Notes: generated from the letters alone by a model not told the origin. A DNA stretch of 64,000 bases from Nitrospirota bacterium (GCA_016207885.1 JACQZE010000025.1:24001-88000); one strand, 5' to 3'. Shown: positions 33,918-43,911, counted from the first letter of the stretch. Numbers and translations are program-made.

Positions 33918-35012
33918 ATGACAAAAAATGAGATGTATATAAAAAAAACCCTCGCTCTCGCTGCAAAGGGCATTGGCCGCACAAGCCCCAATCCTGTTGT
34001 CGGCGCTGTTATAGTCAAGAACAACAGGATCATAGCTTCTGACTATCATAAAAAAGCAGGCGAGCCTCATGCCGAAGCACTTGCCCTTGCAAAGGCAGGC
34101 GCCTCTGCAAGAGGAGCCACGCTCTACATCAACCTTGAACCATGCTGCCATACCGATAAAAAAACACCGCCGTGCACCAATGCTATTATCAGATCAGGCA
34201 TTAAAAAAGTTGTAGTCTCAATGCTTGACCCGAATCCAAAGGTATCAGGAAAAGGGATAAAGGAGCTTAACAAGGCCGGGATCGAAACCGAGGCAGGCAT
34301 CATGGAAGGAGAGGCTGCGAAGCTTAATGAACCTTTTATCAAGTTCATTACAACAAAAAAACCATTCATCATTCTTAAGATAGCCCAGAGCATTGACGGC
34401 AAAATAGCGGACGCAAAAGGCGAGTCCAAATGGATCACAGGCGAGAAGGCAAGAAAGCATGTTCATAAACTGAGGAATGAGCTGGACGCCGTAATGGTAG
34501 GAATAGGAACTGTAATAAAGGACGACCCGTCCCTTGACTGCAGGATGAGAGGAGGGAGGAATCCATACAGGATAATCGTTGACAGCGAGCTCAGGATATC
34601 TCTCAAATCCAAATTATTAGGGTATAAAGACGGCAAGACAATTATAGCAACAACAGATCAGGCAGCAGCCGGCAAGATTAATGCGATAAGAAAGGCCGGG
34701 CATCAGCTCCTTATTTTAAAGAGCAGAAACAAACAGGTTGACCTTAAACTATTGGGAAAAGAACTCGGCAGGCTGGGGATATCAAGCATAATGATCGAAG
34801 GCGGTTCACACATAGCCGCGTCAGCGCTTTCAGGCAGGATAGTTGATAAGGTTATGTTCTTTATCGCTCCAAAGATCATAGGCGGCAAGGATGCCGTAAC
34901 ATCTGTTGAAGGCGGCGCTCCTGCCTCACTTTTGAAAGCTTTAAAGCTAAGAGACATAAAAACAAGAAAATTCGGCGATGACCTGCTTATTGAAGGATAT
35001 GTGAAAAATTAA
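33918..35012 (+). CDS. ribD: bifunctional riboflavin biosynthesis deaminase/reductase RibD
   Basis: A 364-residue two-domain enzyme of riboflavin synthesis. The deaminase domain (residues 1-145) has PHAEALALAKAGA and NLEPCCHTDKKTPPCTNAI, the zinc site of cytidine-deaminase folds. The reductase domain (residues 145-364) has AQSIDGKIADAKGESKWITG and IMIEGGSHIAASAL. A TATAAT box at 33905-33910 lies only eight bases before the ATG, and there is no Shine-Dalgarno sequence, so the message may be leaderless. No FMN riboswitch was seen upstream. Other rib genes are not in the window. Confidence 0.95.
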   Translation: MTKNEMYIKKTLALAAKGIGRTSPNPVVGAVIVKNNRIIASDYHKKAGEPHAEALALAKAGASARGATLYINLEPCCHTDKKTPPCTNAIIRSGIKKVVVSMLDPNPKVSGKGIKELNKAGIETEAGIMEGEAAKLNEPFIKFITTKKPFIILKIAQSIDGKIADAKGESKWITGEKARKHVHKLRNELDAVMVGIGTVIKDDPSLDCRMRGGRNPYRIIVDSELRISLKSKLLGYKDGKTIIATTDQAAAGKINAIRKAGHQLLILKSRNKQVDLKLLGKELGRLGISSIMIEGGSHIAASALSGRIVDKVMFFIAPKIIGGKDAVTSVEGGAPASLLKALKLRDIKTRKFGDDLLIEGYVKN

Positions 35013-35028
35013 AACCCGTTTCTACTGA

Positions 35029-35301
35029 TTAAGACTTCTTCTCCTGCGCCTCGGCTATCTTATTGTAGACCCATCCGAATATGGAAGCGCAGATAACACC
35101 GTCAAAAAAACCTATGATAAGGCCGAAGAAACTCCCCTTGATAGAGATATCATACCCCGGATACATGGATTGAGGCAAAGACTTCAGAAATGTCTCTCCA
35201 TATCCTGTATAAACACTCAATAGCGTGACAATAAATAAACTTAAACCCCATAAAATACCTGTTGAAACACCAAGCGCCAAAAGTTTGAATTTCATGATCA
35301 T
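35029..35301 (-). CDS. small two- or three-helix membrane protein, holin-annotated family
   Basis: A 90-residue membrane protein. Hydrophobic segments lie at about residues 8-30 (LGVSTGILWGLSLFIVTLL) and 56-80 (GSFFGLIIGFFDGVICASIF). This resembles a small conserved family often annotated as bacteriophage holin, although no phage genes are nearby. The tail EAQEKKS is charged and cytoplasmic. The function is unknown. It is followed, on the same strand, by a putative lipoprotein upstream. Confidence 0.65.
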   Translation of the reverse strand: MIMKFKLLALGVSTGILWGLSLFIVTLLSVYTGYGETFLKSLPQSMYPGYDISIKGSFFGLIIGFFDGVICASIFGWVYNKIAEAQEKKS

Positions 35302-35311
35302 TCCCTCTTAA

Positions 35312-35587
35312 TTATTTTTTTGTTTTATTATTATACTGCAAAAGCCTTTTATCCGTCTCAATAACCTTCTCAACATCATCACCGCTCAGTTCCCATGAAT
35401 ACTCTCCGTCTCCATTGCGTTTCAATTTGATCTTCACCGGTGTTTCCGGAGCGGCCTCACCTATCTCCTGAACGGATTTAAAAGCACTGCCCTCATCCTT
35501 GGCAGTCCCGCCTGCGCCTGAGCAGGCAGTTGCTGTCAGGATCAAGCACATAAACAGAAATACGAGAATTGAATTCTTATTTTTCAC
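35312..35587 (-). CDS. hypothetical lipoprotein
   Basis: A 91-residue protein with a clear lipoprotein signal peptide: hydrophobic VFLFMCLILTATA ending in the lipobox TATACSG, Cys at about residue 22. The mature part is short and charged (KIKLKRNGDGEYSWELSGDD). No domain is recognised. It is read just upstream of the small membrane protein (10-base gap), so the pair is probably cotranscribed. Confidence 0.65.
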   Translation of the reverse strand: MKNKNSILVFLFMCLILTATACSGAGGTAKDEGSAFKSVQEIGEAAPETPVKIKLKRNGDGEYSWELSGDDVEKVIETDKRLLQYNNKTKK

Positions 35588-35613
35588 TCTTTCACCTCAA
35601 TTTTTAATTTATC

Positions 35614-37335
35614 TTAGTAACTCCTGTATTTATTTGTTATGGGGAACCTGCGGTCCTTGCCGAACGCACGCTGTGTTATCTTTATCCCCGGAGGCGCCTG
35701 GCGTCTCTTATACTCGGAACTGTCTACCATTCTTATAACCTTTTGAACGCTGTTTACATCACAGCCCAGCTCCATGATCTCTTCAAAACTGCGGTCATCC
35801 TCAACATAAGCTTTAAGCACAGGGTCAAGCACAGGATACGGCGGAAGAGTGTCTGTATCCCTCTGGTCAGGCTTAAGCTCTGCCGTAGGCTCTTTCCATA
35901 ATATATTTTCCGGAATAAGCATACTGCCCTCTTTGCCGTTGCGCCACTCGCAGAGTTTATACACAAGCGTCTTCGGCACATCCTTTATCACAGCAAACCC
36001 GCCGGCCATATCGCCGTACAAGGTAGCGTAACCAACGCTCATCTCGGACTTATTCCCTGTTGTCAGAACGAGCCATCCGAACTTATTTGAGAACGCCATC
36101 AGGATAGTTCCCCTGATCCTTGCCTGCAGGTTCTCTTCTGTAGTGTCCGGAGCGGCGCCGCTGAACTCTTTTGAAAAAGTTTTAAGGAAGACGTTGAAAA
36201 TATCATCGATAGGAACCGTCTTTATCTTTATGCCGAGATTGTCAGCGTGAGTGTGTGCATCGTCACGGCTCTCTTTGGAAGTATAGCGCGACGGCATAAA
36301 TACACCGTGCACATTCTCTCTCCCGAGCGCGTCAACAGCGATGGTCGCGACCAGGGCAGAGTCGACCCCGCCGCTCATCCCTATCACCGCCCCCTTAAAC
36401 CTGTTCTTCTGCACATAGTCTTTTGTTCCGAGGACAAGCGCGCTGTATATTTCTTCAGGTTCGGATATCTTCTTATGCCTTCTGTTCTTTAATTGAGGTC
36501 TTCTTTTTGAGAGCGCCGAAGGGATATCTGCCATCTCAACCTTCTCGCCTTTGGATACCAGCCTCTTAAGCTCCTTCCTGCTGTCATCTGATAATTCCTG
36601 CCGTTTGACCTTTTCCGGTTGAAAATCAAATGTCAGCATCTCTTCCACAAACTGCCTGCCCTCAATTATCATCCCGCCCTTAGCATCCATTACAAAACTG
36701 CCGCCGTCAAATACAAGTTCATCCTGCCCGCCGACCATGTTTACATAGAGCATTGCGGCATTGCATTCCAGCGCGCGTTTTTTAAGCATCTCTTGCCTGA
36801 CGGCTATCTTGCCGATGCAATACGGCGACGCGTTGATATTTATGATAAGCTCGGCGCCGGACAATGCCTGAACCTTTGCCGGCCCGTTCTTCTCCCAGAT
36901 ATCCTCACAAATATTTATCCCGATATTTATTCCGGCAAAATTATAGACCGGATACCTCGCGCCTTTTTTAAAATAACGGTATTCATCAAAGACCCCGTAA
37001 TTCGGAAGATGCTTTTTATGGTAAACATCTATGATTTTTTTATTCGATATAACTGCTGCCGCATTATAGAGACCCTCTTTTTTATCGACAAAACCGATAA
37101 TGGCTGCTATTCCGTCAACTGACCTCTTTATCTCATTAAGCACATCAATGCTGTCATCTATAAAATCAGGCTTCAGGAGAAGGTCTTCAGGAGGATAACC
37201 TGTCACTGCAAGTTCCGGAAAGACGATGAGGTCAGACTTGGCGGCAAGGGCTTTCTTTATATATGAAACTATCTTCTTCCGGTTGCCTTCAAGGCCGCCA
37301 ACCGTAGGGTTCATCTGTGCCAGTGATATGCGCAT
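35614..37335 (-). CDS. nadE: glutamine-dependent NAD+ synthetase
   Basis: A 573-residue two-domain enzyme. The N-terminal nitrilase-like glutaminase (residues 1-250) has the catalytic Glu in FPELAVTGYP, Lys in KKHLPNYG and Cys in NICEDIWE. The C-terminal synthetase has the PP-loop GMSGGVDSALVA near residue 316. It makes NAD from deamido-NAD using glutamine as ammonia donor. Length is standard for this form. It diverges from degQ; the 200-base gap holds the degQ promoter. Confidence 0.95.
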   Translation of the reverse strand: MRISLAQMNPTVGGLEGNRKKIVSYIKKALAAKSDLIVFPELAVTGYPPEDLLLKPDFIDDSIDVLNEIKRSVDGIAAIIGFVDKKEGLYNAAAVISNKKIIDVYHKKHLPNYGVFDEYRYFKKGARYPVYNFAGINIGINICEDIWEKNGPAKVQALSGAELIININASPYCIGKIAVRQEMLKKRALECNAAMLYVNMVGGQDELVFDGGSFVMDAKGGMIIEGRQFVEEMLTFDFQPEKVKRQELSDDSRKELKRLVSKGEKVEMADIPSALSKRRPQLKNRRHKKISEPEEIYSALVLGTKDYVQKNRFKGAVIGMSGGVDSALVATIAVDALGRENVHGVFMPSRYTSKESRDDAHTHADNLGIKIKTVPIDDIFNVFLKTFSKEFSGAAPDTTEENLQARIRGTILMAFSNKFGWLVLTTGNKSEMSVGYATLYGDMAGGFAVIKDVPKTLVYKLCEWRNGKEGSMLIPENILWKEPTAELKPDQRDTDTLPPYPVLDPVLKAYVEDDRSFEEIMELGCDVNSVQKVIRMVDSSEYKRRQAPPGIKITQRAFGKDRRFPITNKYRSY

Positions 37336-37475
37336 ATTGGTTATATTACCCTCTGAAATTACTTCTGCTTCACAACATTAAGTGCTTAAATGATAATTGA
37401 AGATGCGCGATTTGTAAACCCGGAATATCTTCATAATTTATTCAATATAGATATGCTAAGCTTTAATTATTATTT

Positions 37476-37504
37476 TTGACCTATGGTGTTTTGAAATATA
37501 TAAT
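37476..37504 (+). promoter_or_regulatory. near-consensus promoter for degQ-type protease
   Basis: TTGACC (37476-37481), 17 bases and TATAAT (37499-37504). Transcription should begin near 37511, giving a 24-base leader with AAAAGGAGA before the ATG at 37535. Confidence 0.75.
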
Positions 37505-37534
37505 CTAAACGATACCATTATAAAAGGAGAAGAA

Positions 37535-39025
37535 ATGTCTATCAAAAAAGCCGAATTCAGAAAGCTGCTTTTTTTTGCCGCTATCATATTATTGCTCAAT
37601 ATAGCCTGCCTTGTTCCTATGATCACCCATTCTGAGGCCAATGCCAGGAGCCAAACTTCCTTGCAGGAGTCGAAAGACCTTCTTTCAAGGACCAGTGAGG
37701 CCATGTCAGAAGTAGTTGAAGCGGTCAAGCCTGCCGTAGTCAATATCTCTACTACAAAGACCATTAAGACCCAGGGCAATGTCAATCCTTTATTTGAAGA
37801 CCCGTTCTTTAAAAGATTTTTTGGCGACCAGTTCGACCAGATGCAAAGACCACGGGAAAGAAAGGCTACAAGCCTCGGGTCAGGGGTTATAGTAACTTCT
37901 GACGGTTATATAGTCACTAATAACCATGTTGTAAAGGATGCTGATGAGATAACCGTTCTTTTATCTGATAAAAGGGAGTTTGAGGGAAAGCTCATAGCCA
38001 GTGACCCGAAGACAGACATATCAGTTATCAAGGTCGAAGCTGAAGGATTACCTACGATGACCTGGGGGAATTCAGATGATTTAAAGGTGGGCGGGCTTGT
38101 AATGGCTATAGGCAGCCCGTACGGACTGAACCAGACCGTTACCTCGGGCATCGTCAGCGCGCTTGGAAGAGAGAATGTAGGCATATCAGACTATGAGGAT
38201 TTCATACAGACAGATGCTGCCATAAATCCCGGGAACTCTGGCGGCGCACTTATAAACGCAAAAGGCGAACTTGTCGGCATCAATACCGCCATCTTCAGCA
38301 CTTCAGGAGGATACCAGGGCATTGGTTTTGCAATTCCGAGCAACATGGCAAAAAGAGTTTTGGACAGCCTCGTTGAAAAAGGAAAGGTCATACGCGGATG
38401 GTTAGGCGTATCTGTTCAGCCCATCACGCCTGAGCTTGCCAGACAGTTCCAGCTTATCGACAATTACGGCGCTCTTATTACCGAGATAATCGAAGGAGGC
38501 CCTGCTGAAAAGGCCGGCCTTCTGAGAGGGGATGTAATAGTTGAGTTCAACAATATAAAAGTTGATGAGCCCGCAAATCTGAGAAACAGCGTAGCCAATA
38601 CTTTGCCCGGCGAAGAGGCAAAGGTTGTGGTTATCAGAGATGGAAAACTCACAACCCTCAAGATAACAATTACAGAACTCAGCGCGGAATCTGAAAAAAC
38701 AGCCAACACTATCCTTGATAACGCCCTGATGGGCGTAACAACCCAGGACATTACCCCGGATATCTACAAAGAGCTGAATATTCCGCAGAAGCTCAGGGGC
38801 GTTGTAATATCTGACGTTGCCGAAGACAGCCCTGCCGCAGAGAAACTTACGCGTGGAGATGTTATTCTTGAAATAAACAGAAAAGCCGTATCCGGCACAG
38901 ACGATTTCAATGACATCGTATCAAAGATAAAGCCTGAAGATGACGTGCTCCTGCTGGTTTACAGAAAAGGCTCCTCTATCTTTATTTCATTAAGCGGCAA
39001 GAAAAAGGAAGAGATAAAGAAATAA
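37535..39025 (+). CDS. periplasmic serine protease of the DegP/DegQ (HtrA) family
   Basis: A 496-residue exported protease. After a signal sequence (about residues 1-38) comes the trypsin-like domain with the triad His131 (TNNHVV), Asp161 (KTDISVIKV) and Ser235 (NPGNSGGAL). Two PDZ domains follow, at about residues 290-380 and 400-490. This is the DegP/DegQ/MucD layout for degrading or refolding periplasmic proteins. It has its own strong promoter. No terminator or sigma-E-like promoter was identified, so stress control is not evident. Confidence 0.94.
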   Translation: MSIKKAEFRKLLFFAAIILLLNIACLVPMITHSEANARSQTSLQESKDLLSRTSEAMSEVVEAVKPAVVNISTTKTIKTQGNVNPLFEDPFFKRFFGDQFDQMQRPRERKATSLGSGVIVTSDGYIVTNNHVVKDADEITVLLSDKREFEGKLIASDPKTDISVIKVEAEGLPTMTWGNSDDLKVGGLVMAIGSPYGLNQTVTSGIVSALGRENVGISDYEDFIQTDAAINPGNSGGALINAKGELVGINTAIFSTSGGYQGIGFAIPSNMAKRVLDSLVEKGKVIRGWLGVSVQPITPELARQFQLIDNYGALITEIIEGGPAEKAGLLRGDVIVEFNNIKVDEPANLRNSVANTLPGEEAKVVVIRDGKLTTLKITITELSAESEKTANTILDNALMGVTTQDITPDIYKELNIPQKLRGVVISDVAEDSPAAEKLTRGDVILEINRKAVSGTDDFNDIVSKIKPEDDVLLLVYRKGSSIFISLSGKKKEEIKK

Positions 39026-39052
39026 GATAATCAGGCAGGGGAGATTTTCTAA

Positions 39053-40294
39053 TTAAGATCTCCCCTTTACTGCCTCTATAACTTTCAGAAGGGGTACATT
39101 TAATTTCTTAGCTATCTTTTTGCAGTCATCATACTCCGGGGTTGCCTTAAGTATCTTTCCGTCAAGGCGTGAAACCTTCACATTGATATTCCCGAACTTT
39201 GTCTTTACAGGTTTTATCTCCCGCGCAAGCACTTCACGCCCTGCGGTATAAAATCTCACGCCGATGCTCGTCGTCTCTGTAAATATGATCTTTGAAAGCT
39301 CATCCATTTTTTCTTTATAACAGAGAACCGTCAGCTTGATACCCGGCCTGCCCTTCTTCATTATGATATTTGTCAGCCAGACATCAAGCGCGCCCGCCTT
39401 AAAGAGTTTCTTCATCACATACTCATAAACCTGAGGGTTCATGTCATCAATATTGGTTTCTATGATTGTGATATCTTTATCTGAAAATCCCCCTTTCTCC
39501 CCCTTTTTTAAAGTGGGACTCAAAATATTCCCCTCTTTGGCAAAGAGGGGTGAGGGGAGATTTTTAAATTTTTCTCCTAAAATCATCGTCAGCACATTCG
39601 GCTGTTCTTTAAGCTCCTTGCCGCCTGCGCCTAATCCTGTCCCCGAGACTTTCATATCAGGAAACGGCATAAATCCTTTTGCAAGTGACGATATTATCAC
39701 AGCGCCTGTCGGGGTTGTAAGCTCATGCTCTAAGCCTGATGAGTAGACCGGAACGCTTTTCAAAAGCTCCAGAGTCGCCGGAGCCGGAACAGGCAATATG
39801 CCATGTGCTGTCTTTACCGTGCCGCCTCCCACATTTAAAGGAGAAGAATAAATCTCAGTGATGCCGAGCATATCAAGACCTATCAGCGCGCCAAATATAT
39901 CTACTATGCAATCAACCGCGCCGAGCTCATGCAGATGAACGTCCTGAATTTTCTCACCGTGAACCTTTGCCTCAGCCTCAAAGAGCCTTTTGAATATTAA
40001 TAGACCTTTCTGTTTTATCTCTTTTGAGAGTGTTGAAGTTGTAATTATCTTCTCTATGTCTTTCCATTTTTCAGCTGACTGCTGATGGCTGACTGCTGAT
40101 GGCTTAAGAACCACATCAACCTTTGTTGCGGCAAGCCCTGACCTTTTCACTCTCTTAACTTTTAATTCATATCCGTGAACAGGGAGTTTGGAGAGTTCCT
40201 TTTTTAAGGCTTCAGGAGAAACGCCTGCGTCAACAAGCGCGCCGAGGATCATATCGCCGCTTATCCCTGAGAAACAGTCAAAGTATACGATCAT
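39053..40294 (-). CDS. larC: nickel-pincer cofactor biosynthesis protein LarC
   Basis: A 413-residue protein of the LarC family, which inserts nickel into the pyridinium-dithio cofactor used by lactate racemase and relatives. The N-terminal MIVYFDCFSGISGDMILGAL and internal DVHLHELGAVDCIVDIFGA are signatures, as is IIETNIDDMNPQVYEYV. About 30 residues between MILGEKF and ITIIETN (near residues 241-272) are translated from a dispersed repeat element and are not expected in the family. The larB stop overlaps larC's start by four bases. LarE and LarA are not in the window. Confidence 0.92.
   Translation of the reverse strand: MIVYFDCFSGISGDMILGALVDAGVSPEALKKELSKLPVHGYELKVKRVKRSGLAATKVDVVLKPSAVSHQQSAEKWKDIEKIITTSTLSKEIKQKGLLIFKRLFEAEAKVHGEKIQDVHLHELGAVDCIVDIFGALIGLDMLGITEIYSSPLNVGGGTVKTAHGILPVPAPATLELLKSVPVYSSGLEHELTTPTGAVIISSLAKGFMPFPDMKVSGTGLGAGGKELKEQPNVLTMILGEKFKNLPSPLFAKEGNILSPTLKKGEKGGFSDKDITIIETNIDDMNPQVYEYVMKKLFKAGALDVWLTNIIMKKGRPGIKLTVLCYKEKMDELSKIIFTETTSIGVRFYTAGREVLAREIKPVKTKFGNINVKVSRLDGKILKATPEYDDCKKIAKKLNVPLLKVIEAVKGRS
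39486..39566. repeat. dispersed repeat inserted in frame in larC
   Basis: A CCCC/GGGG-rich element whose core palindrome (39530-39550) is identical over 21 bases to the intergenic copy at 42175-42195. Here it is translated as part of LarC (NLPSPLFAKEGNILSP, then LKKGEKGGF) without breaking the frame. Confidence 0.85.
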
Positions 40295-41043
40295 AATAAA
40301 TTTATCTTATGCGCCAGGACACCCGCGCCGAAACCGTTATCAATATTCATTACAGCTATTCCGGGAACGCATGAACTCAGCATTGCAAAGAGCGTGGTAA
40401 TGCCGCCGAGGTTTACGCCGTATCCGACCGAGGTTGGAACTGCGATGATAGGCTTGTCTGTCATCCCGCCGACAACTGAAGGCAGCGCGCCCTCCATCCC
40501 TGCGACAACTATCAGCACCTTCGCGTCCTTTAATGAATCCTTTGCATCCATAAGCCTGTGCAGGCCGGCAACTCCGACATCATAAGTTATCTCAACCCTG
40601 CTTCCGAGAAATGATGCTGTTACCGCTGCCTCTTCAGCAACAGAGATATCAGATGTGCCTGCGGAGATGACCGCTACAAAGCCTTCCTTCTTCTTCTCGC
40701 CGCCTACAATTATCACACCAGACCTCTCATAAAACTCAGCCTTCTTTTTATGCTTCCTGCATAGAGCCTCTATCTTTTGAAACACAGGTTTTGACGCCTT
40801 GGTGATAAAAAGCTTCCCGCTCCGCTTCAGGATCGAATCTGATATTGATACGATATCTTTTATCTCCTTGCCCTGGGCATATATCACCTCAGGTATGCCA
40901 TGCCTCAGTGACCTGTGATGGTCGACCTTTGCAAAACCCATGTCCTCATACGGAAGATGCTTTAAGGTCTCCATCGCCTTCATTACCGAGACATCTCCCG
41001 TCTTCACAGACTCAAGTAAATTTTTTATCTTCTTGTTATCCAT
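40291..41043 (-). CDS. larB: nickel-pincer cofactor biosynthesis protein LarB
   Basis: A 250-residue carboxylase/hydrolase of the LarB family, related to the AIR carboxylase PurE. It carboxylates nicotinic acid adenine dinucleotide at the start of nickel-pincer cofactor synthesis. VISAGTSDISVAEEAAVTA and VAGMEGALPSVVGGM, then VPTSVGYGVN, are the conserved PurE-like motifs. Its stop overlaps larC by four bases, a coupled operon. The client enzyme is not seen nearby. Confidence 0.93.
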   Translation of the reverse strand: MDNKKIKNLLESVKTGDVSVMKAMETLKHLPYEDMGFAKVDHHRSLRHGIPEVIYAQGKEIKDIVSISDSILKRSGKLFITKASKPVFQKIEALCRKHKKKAEFYERSGVIIVGGEKKKEGFVAVISAGTSDISVAEEAAVTASFLGSRVEITYDVGVAGLHRLMDAKDSLKDAKVLIVVAGMEGALPSVVGGMTDKPIIAVPTSVGYGVNLGGITTLFAMLSSCVPGIAVMNIDNGFGAGVLAHKINLL

Positions 41044-41053
41044 TGTAAAATCC

Positions 41054-41122
41054 TGTCATTCCGGCTTGTCCGGAATCGTTGCCAAAAAAGATTCCCGACG
41101 CGCTTCGCTTGCGAGAATGACA
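41054..41122. repeat. dispersed TCATTC-CCGGAATC repeat element
   Basis: Left end TGTCATTCCGGCTTGTCCGG and right end GCGAGAATGACA form an imperfect inverted repeat in the gap between gpsA and larB. It is a variant of the element at 55455-55515. Confidence 0.8.
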
Positions 41123-41160
41123 TGCTCTTGGTAATTATGCTTTTCCTTCTGCCTATTTTT

Positions 41161-42150
41161 TTAATGTTCCGCTTTCAGGCTTCTTGCCATCAGCTCTTTA
41201 ACCGCGTCTTTTGGAGGCTTGTCCTCATTAATAGTTTTAAAGACCTGTTCAACCACAGGCATCTCTACCCTGTATTTTTTAGAGAGCTCATATGCTGATT
41301 CAGAGGTCGCAATACCTTCAGCCACCATTGACATGCTTGAGACGATATCTTTAAGCTTCTCGCCTTTGCCGAGCCTCATGCCTACGGTATAGTTCCTTGA
41401 CAGAACGCCTGTGCATGTAAGCACCAGATCGCCCATGCCGCTGAGCCCCCTGAATGTCTTCTCATCCGCGCCCATGACAACGCCAAGCCGGATTATCTCC
41501 TCAAGCCCCCTTGTGATAAGAGCAGCCCTCGCGCTTGAGCCGAGGCCGAGGCCGTCTGAAATTCCTGAAGCTATAGCCATGACATTTTTAAGCGCGCCGC
41601 CAAGTTCAACGCCAAGCACATCGGTATTTGTATAGACCCTGAAGTAGTCGGTATTAAATATCTTCTGAAGCGCCAGGCCTGTATCTTCACTCTTGCTTGC
41701 TAACGTTACAGCAGTAGGAAGTTTCTTTATCACCTCTTTGGCAAAGCTCGGGCCTGAAAGGGCAGCCGTCTTGCGTCCGGTCATCTCTTCAATTATCTGC
41801 GAGACCGTCAGAAGCGTACCGTTCTCAATGCCTTTAGATGCTGTCACTATATGAGCGCCTTGAGGAATAAGAGAAACAGCTTGCTTAAAGACCATTCTTG
41901 TGTGCTGTGTAGGCACAACGCTGAGAACAACCTCAGCATCTTTAAGCACATCACGCATACTGCTTGAAGGTATAATGTTTTGAGGAAGTGCTGCGTCAGG
42001 AAGGAATTTTGCATTGACCCTGCTCTTTGCGATCTCATCAGCAAGTTCATGCTCATATACCCAGAGAGAAACATCATACCCCTTCTCCCCGAGCAGAAAT
42101 GCCAGCGCGGTTCCCCAGCTTCCCGCTCCTATGACAGCGATCTTTTTCAT
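41161..42150 (-). CDS. gpsA: glycerol-3-phosphate dehydrogenase [NAD(P)+]
   Basis: A 329-residue dehydrogenase making sn-glycerol-3-phosphate for phospholipids. The start at 42150 gives the expected MKKIAVIGAGSWGTALA Rossmann motif. The frame is open for 16 more codons, but those codons come from a dispersed repeat (PLFAKEG) and are unlikely to be translated. ALSGPSFAKEV and ELGGALKNVMAIASGISDGL are conserved substrate and catalytic (Lys) motifs. It lies downstream of glnS on the same strand. Confidence 0.95.
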   Translation of the reverse strand: MKKIAVIGAGSWGTALAFLLGEKGYDVSLWVYEHELADEIAKSRVNAKFLPDAALPQNIIPSSSMRDVLKDAEVVLSVVPTQHTRMVFKQAVSLIPQGAHIVTASKGIENGTLLTVSQIIEEMTGRKTAALSGPSFAKEVIKKLPTAVTLASKSEDTGLALQKIFNTDYFRVYTNTDVLGVELGGALKNVMAIASGISDGLGLGSSARAALITRGLEEIIRLGVVMGADEKTFRGLSGMGDLVLTCTGVLSRNYTVGMRLGKGEKLKDIVSSMSMVAEGIATSESAYELSKKYRVEMPVVEQVFKTINEDKPPKDAVKELMARSLKAEH

Positions 42151-42170
42151 ATGATAATTTATTACTCCTT

Positions 42171-42208
42171 CAATCCCCTCTTTGGCAAAGAGGGGCAAGG
42201 GGAGATTT
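42171..42208. repeat. dispersed CCCCTCTTTGGCAAAG-type repeat
   Basis: A palindromic core at 42175-42195 with a purine-rich tail, in the glnS-gpsA gap. The core is identical to that inserted in larC. On the minus strand it creates a false N-terminal extension of gpsA. Confidence 0.85.
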
Positions 42209-42210
42209 TA

Positions 42211-43884
42211 TTATTTATTCTCCGCCTTATTTACCTTGGCCCATGTATCTTTCAAAGTCACTGTCCTGTTAAAGACCGGCATCTTCTTAATAAAAGAGTC
42301 TTGCGGGTCGACACAAAAATAGCCGAGCCTCTCGAACTGACACATGAACGCATCCACAAGAGCCGGCTCAATACGGCTGAATGACATTGTCTTAAGCGAG
42401 TTCGGATTCAGATCTGCGATAAAATCCTCACCGGGCTCAGAAACTGAAAAGAGGTGATCATACAACCGCACTTCAGCAGGCAGAGACCTCGGCGCAGATA
42501 CCCAATGGATCGTTGCCTTGACCTTGCGGCCGTCAGGAGAATCGCCGCCCCTTGTCTCCGGGTCATAGGTGCAGCGGATCTCAGTGATAACTCCGTTCTC
42601 ATCTTTGGCCACACCTGTGCAGGTTATAAAGTAGGCATACCTTAAACGCACCTCCCGCCCCGGAGCCAGGCGGAAGAACTTCTTCGGCGGGTCTTCCATA
42701 AAGTCATCACGCTCAATATAGATTTCCCGTGAAAAAGGCACCTTTCTCGTGCCCATGCTCTCATCTTCAGGATTGTTCACGGCATCAAACTCTTCTACCT
42801 GATCATCAGGATAGTTCTCTATCACAACCTTCAAAGGGTCAAGCACCGCCATAAAGCGCGGGGCGCGTTTGTTAAGATCCTCCCTGAGACAGTGCTCAAG
42901 CAAAGCCATATCAACTGTGCTGTTTCTCTTTGCGATGCCTATACGTTCACAAAAGTTTCTGATAGCCTCAGGGGTGTAGCCGCGCCTTCGCAAGCCTGAA
43001 AGGGTCGGCATCCTGGGGTCGTCCCAGCCCGTGACATGCCCTTCATTTACAAGCGTAATAAGCTTTCTCTTGCTCAAAACCGTATTCGTTATGTTAAGGC
43101 GCGCGAACTCGATCTGCTGAGGATGATAGATATTCAATTCATCCAAAAACCAGTCATAGAGGGGACGATGGTCTTCAAACTCAAGAGTGCATAGCGAATG
43201 AGTGATGCCCTCAATAGAATCTGATACGCAGTGAGCAAAATCATACATAGGATAGATACACCACTTGTCGCCTGTCCTGTGATGGGAGGTTTTCTGAATA
43301 CGATAGATGACAGGATCGCGCATGTTGATGTTGCCGGATGACATATCTATCTTTGCGCGGAGTGTGCGTGAGCCATCCTCAAACTCCCCACCCTTCATCA
43401 GCTCAAAGAGGGCTATGTTCTCCTGTACTGAACGATTCCTGAACGGGCTCTCCTTGCCCGGCTCTGTAAGAGTCCCCCTGTACTGCCTCATCTCATCAGC
43501 GCTCAGGTCGCATACATACGCCTTGCCGTTGTTGATCAGTTGAAGCGCGTGCACATAGAACTGGTCAAAGTAATCGGAGGCGTAGTATTCCCTGTCGTCC
43601 CAGTCAAAGCCGAGCCAGTCGACATCATCTTTTATCGCTTCGACATATTCAACTTCCTCTTTAGTCGGGTTAGTATCATCGAAACGAAGATTGCAGAGTC
43701 CGCCCTTAAATTCATTTGCGATGCCAAAATTAAGGCATATGGACTTTGCGTGGCCTAAATGAAGATAGCCGTTAGGCTCAGGCGGGAAGCGCGTATGCAC
43801 GCGGCTCTCGTTCTTGTTCTGTTTAAGGTCTTCAGAGATTATCTCCCTGATAAAGTCAGATGGTTTTGGAGAATTATCATTCAT
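42211..43884 (-). CDS. glnS: glutaminyl-tRNA synthetase
   Basis: A 557-residue class I tRNA synthetase that charges tRNA-Gln directly. The HIGH-like motif is [16 protein letters not shown] and the KMSKS-like motif is VLSKRKL. The C-terminal beta-barrel anticodon-binding region ([20 protein letters not shown]) is the eukaryote-derived GlnRS type found in only some bacteria. Having both glnS and gltX suggests GatCAB may not be needed for glutamine. It is upstream of gpsA, separated by a repeat. Confidence 0.96.
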   Translation of the reverse strand: MNDNSPKPSDFIREIISEDLKQNKNESRVHTRFPPEPNGYLHLGHAKSICLNFGIANEFKGGLCNLRFDDTNPTKEEVEYVEAIKDDVDWLGFDWDDREYYASDYFDQFYVHALQLINNGKAYVCDLSADEMRQYRGTLTEPGKESPFRNRSVQENIALFELMKGGEFEDGSRTLRAKIDMSSGNINMRDPVIYRIQKTSHHRTGDKWCIYPMYDFAHCVSDSIEGITHSLCTLEFEDHRPLYDWFLDELNIYHPQQIEFARLNITNTVLSKRKLITLVNEGHVTGWDDPRMPTLSGLRRRGYTPEAIRNFCERIGIAKRNSTVDMALLEHCLREDLNKRAPRFMAVLDPLKVVIENYPDDQVEEFDAVNNPEDESMGTRKVPFSREIYIERDDFMEDPPKKFFRLAPGREVRLRYAYFITCTGVAKDENGVITEIRCTYDPETRGGDSPDGRKVKATIHWVSAPRSLPAEVRLYDHLFSVSEPGEDFIADLNPNSLKTMSFSRIEPALVDAFMCQFERLGYFCVDPQDSFIKKMPVFNRTVTLKDTWAKVNKAENK

Positions 43885-43911
43885 AATAAAATTGTGTCAT
43901 TGCCCCTTTAA

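Noticed and set aside
42151..42198. 16-codon N-terminal extension of gpsA
   Set aside because: It is encoded by a dispersed repeat; the Rossmann motif begins at the ATG at 42150 as in other GpsA proteins.
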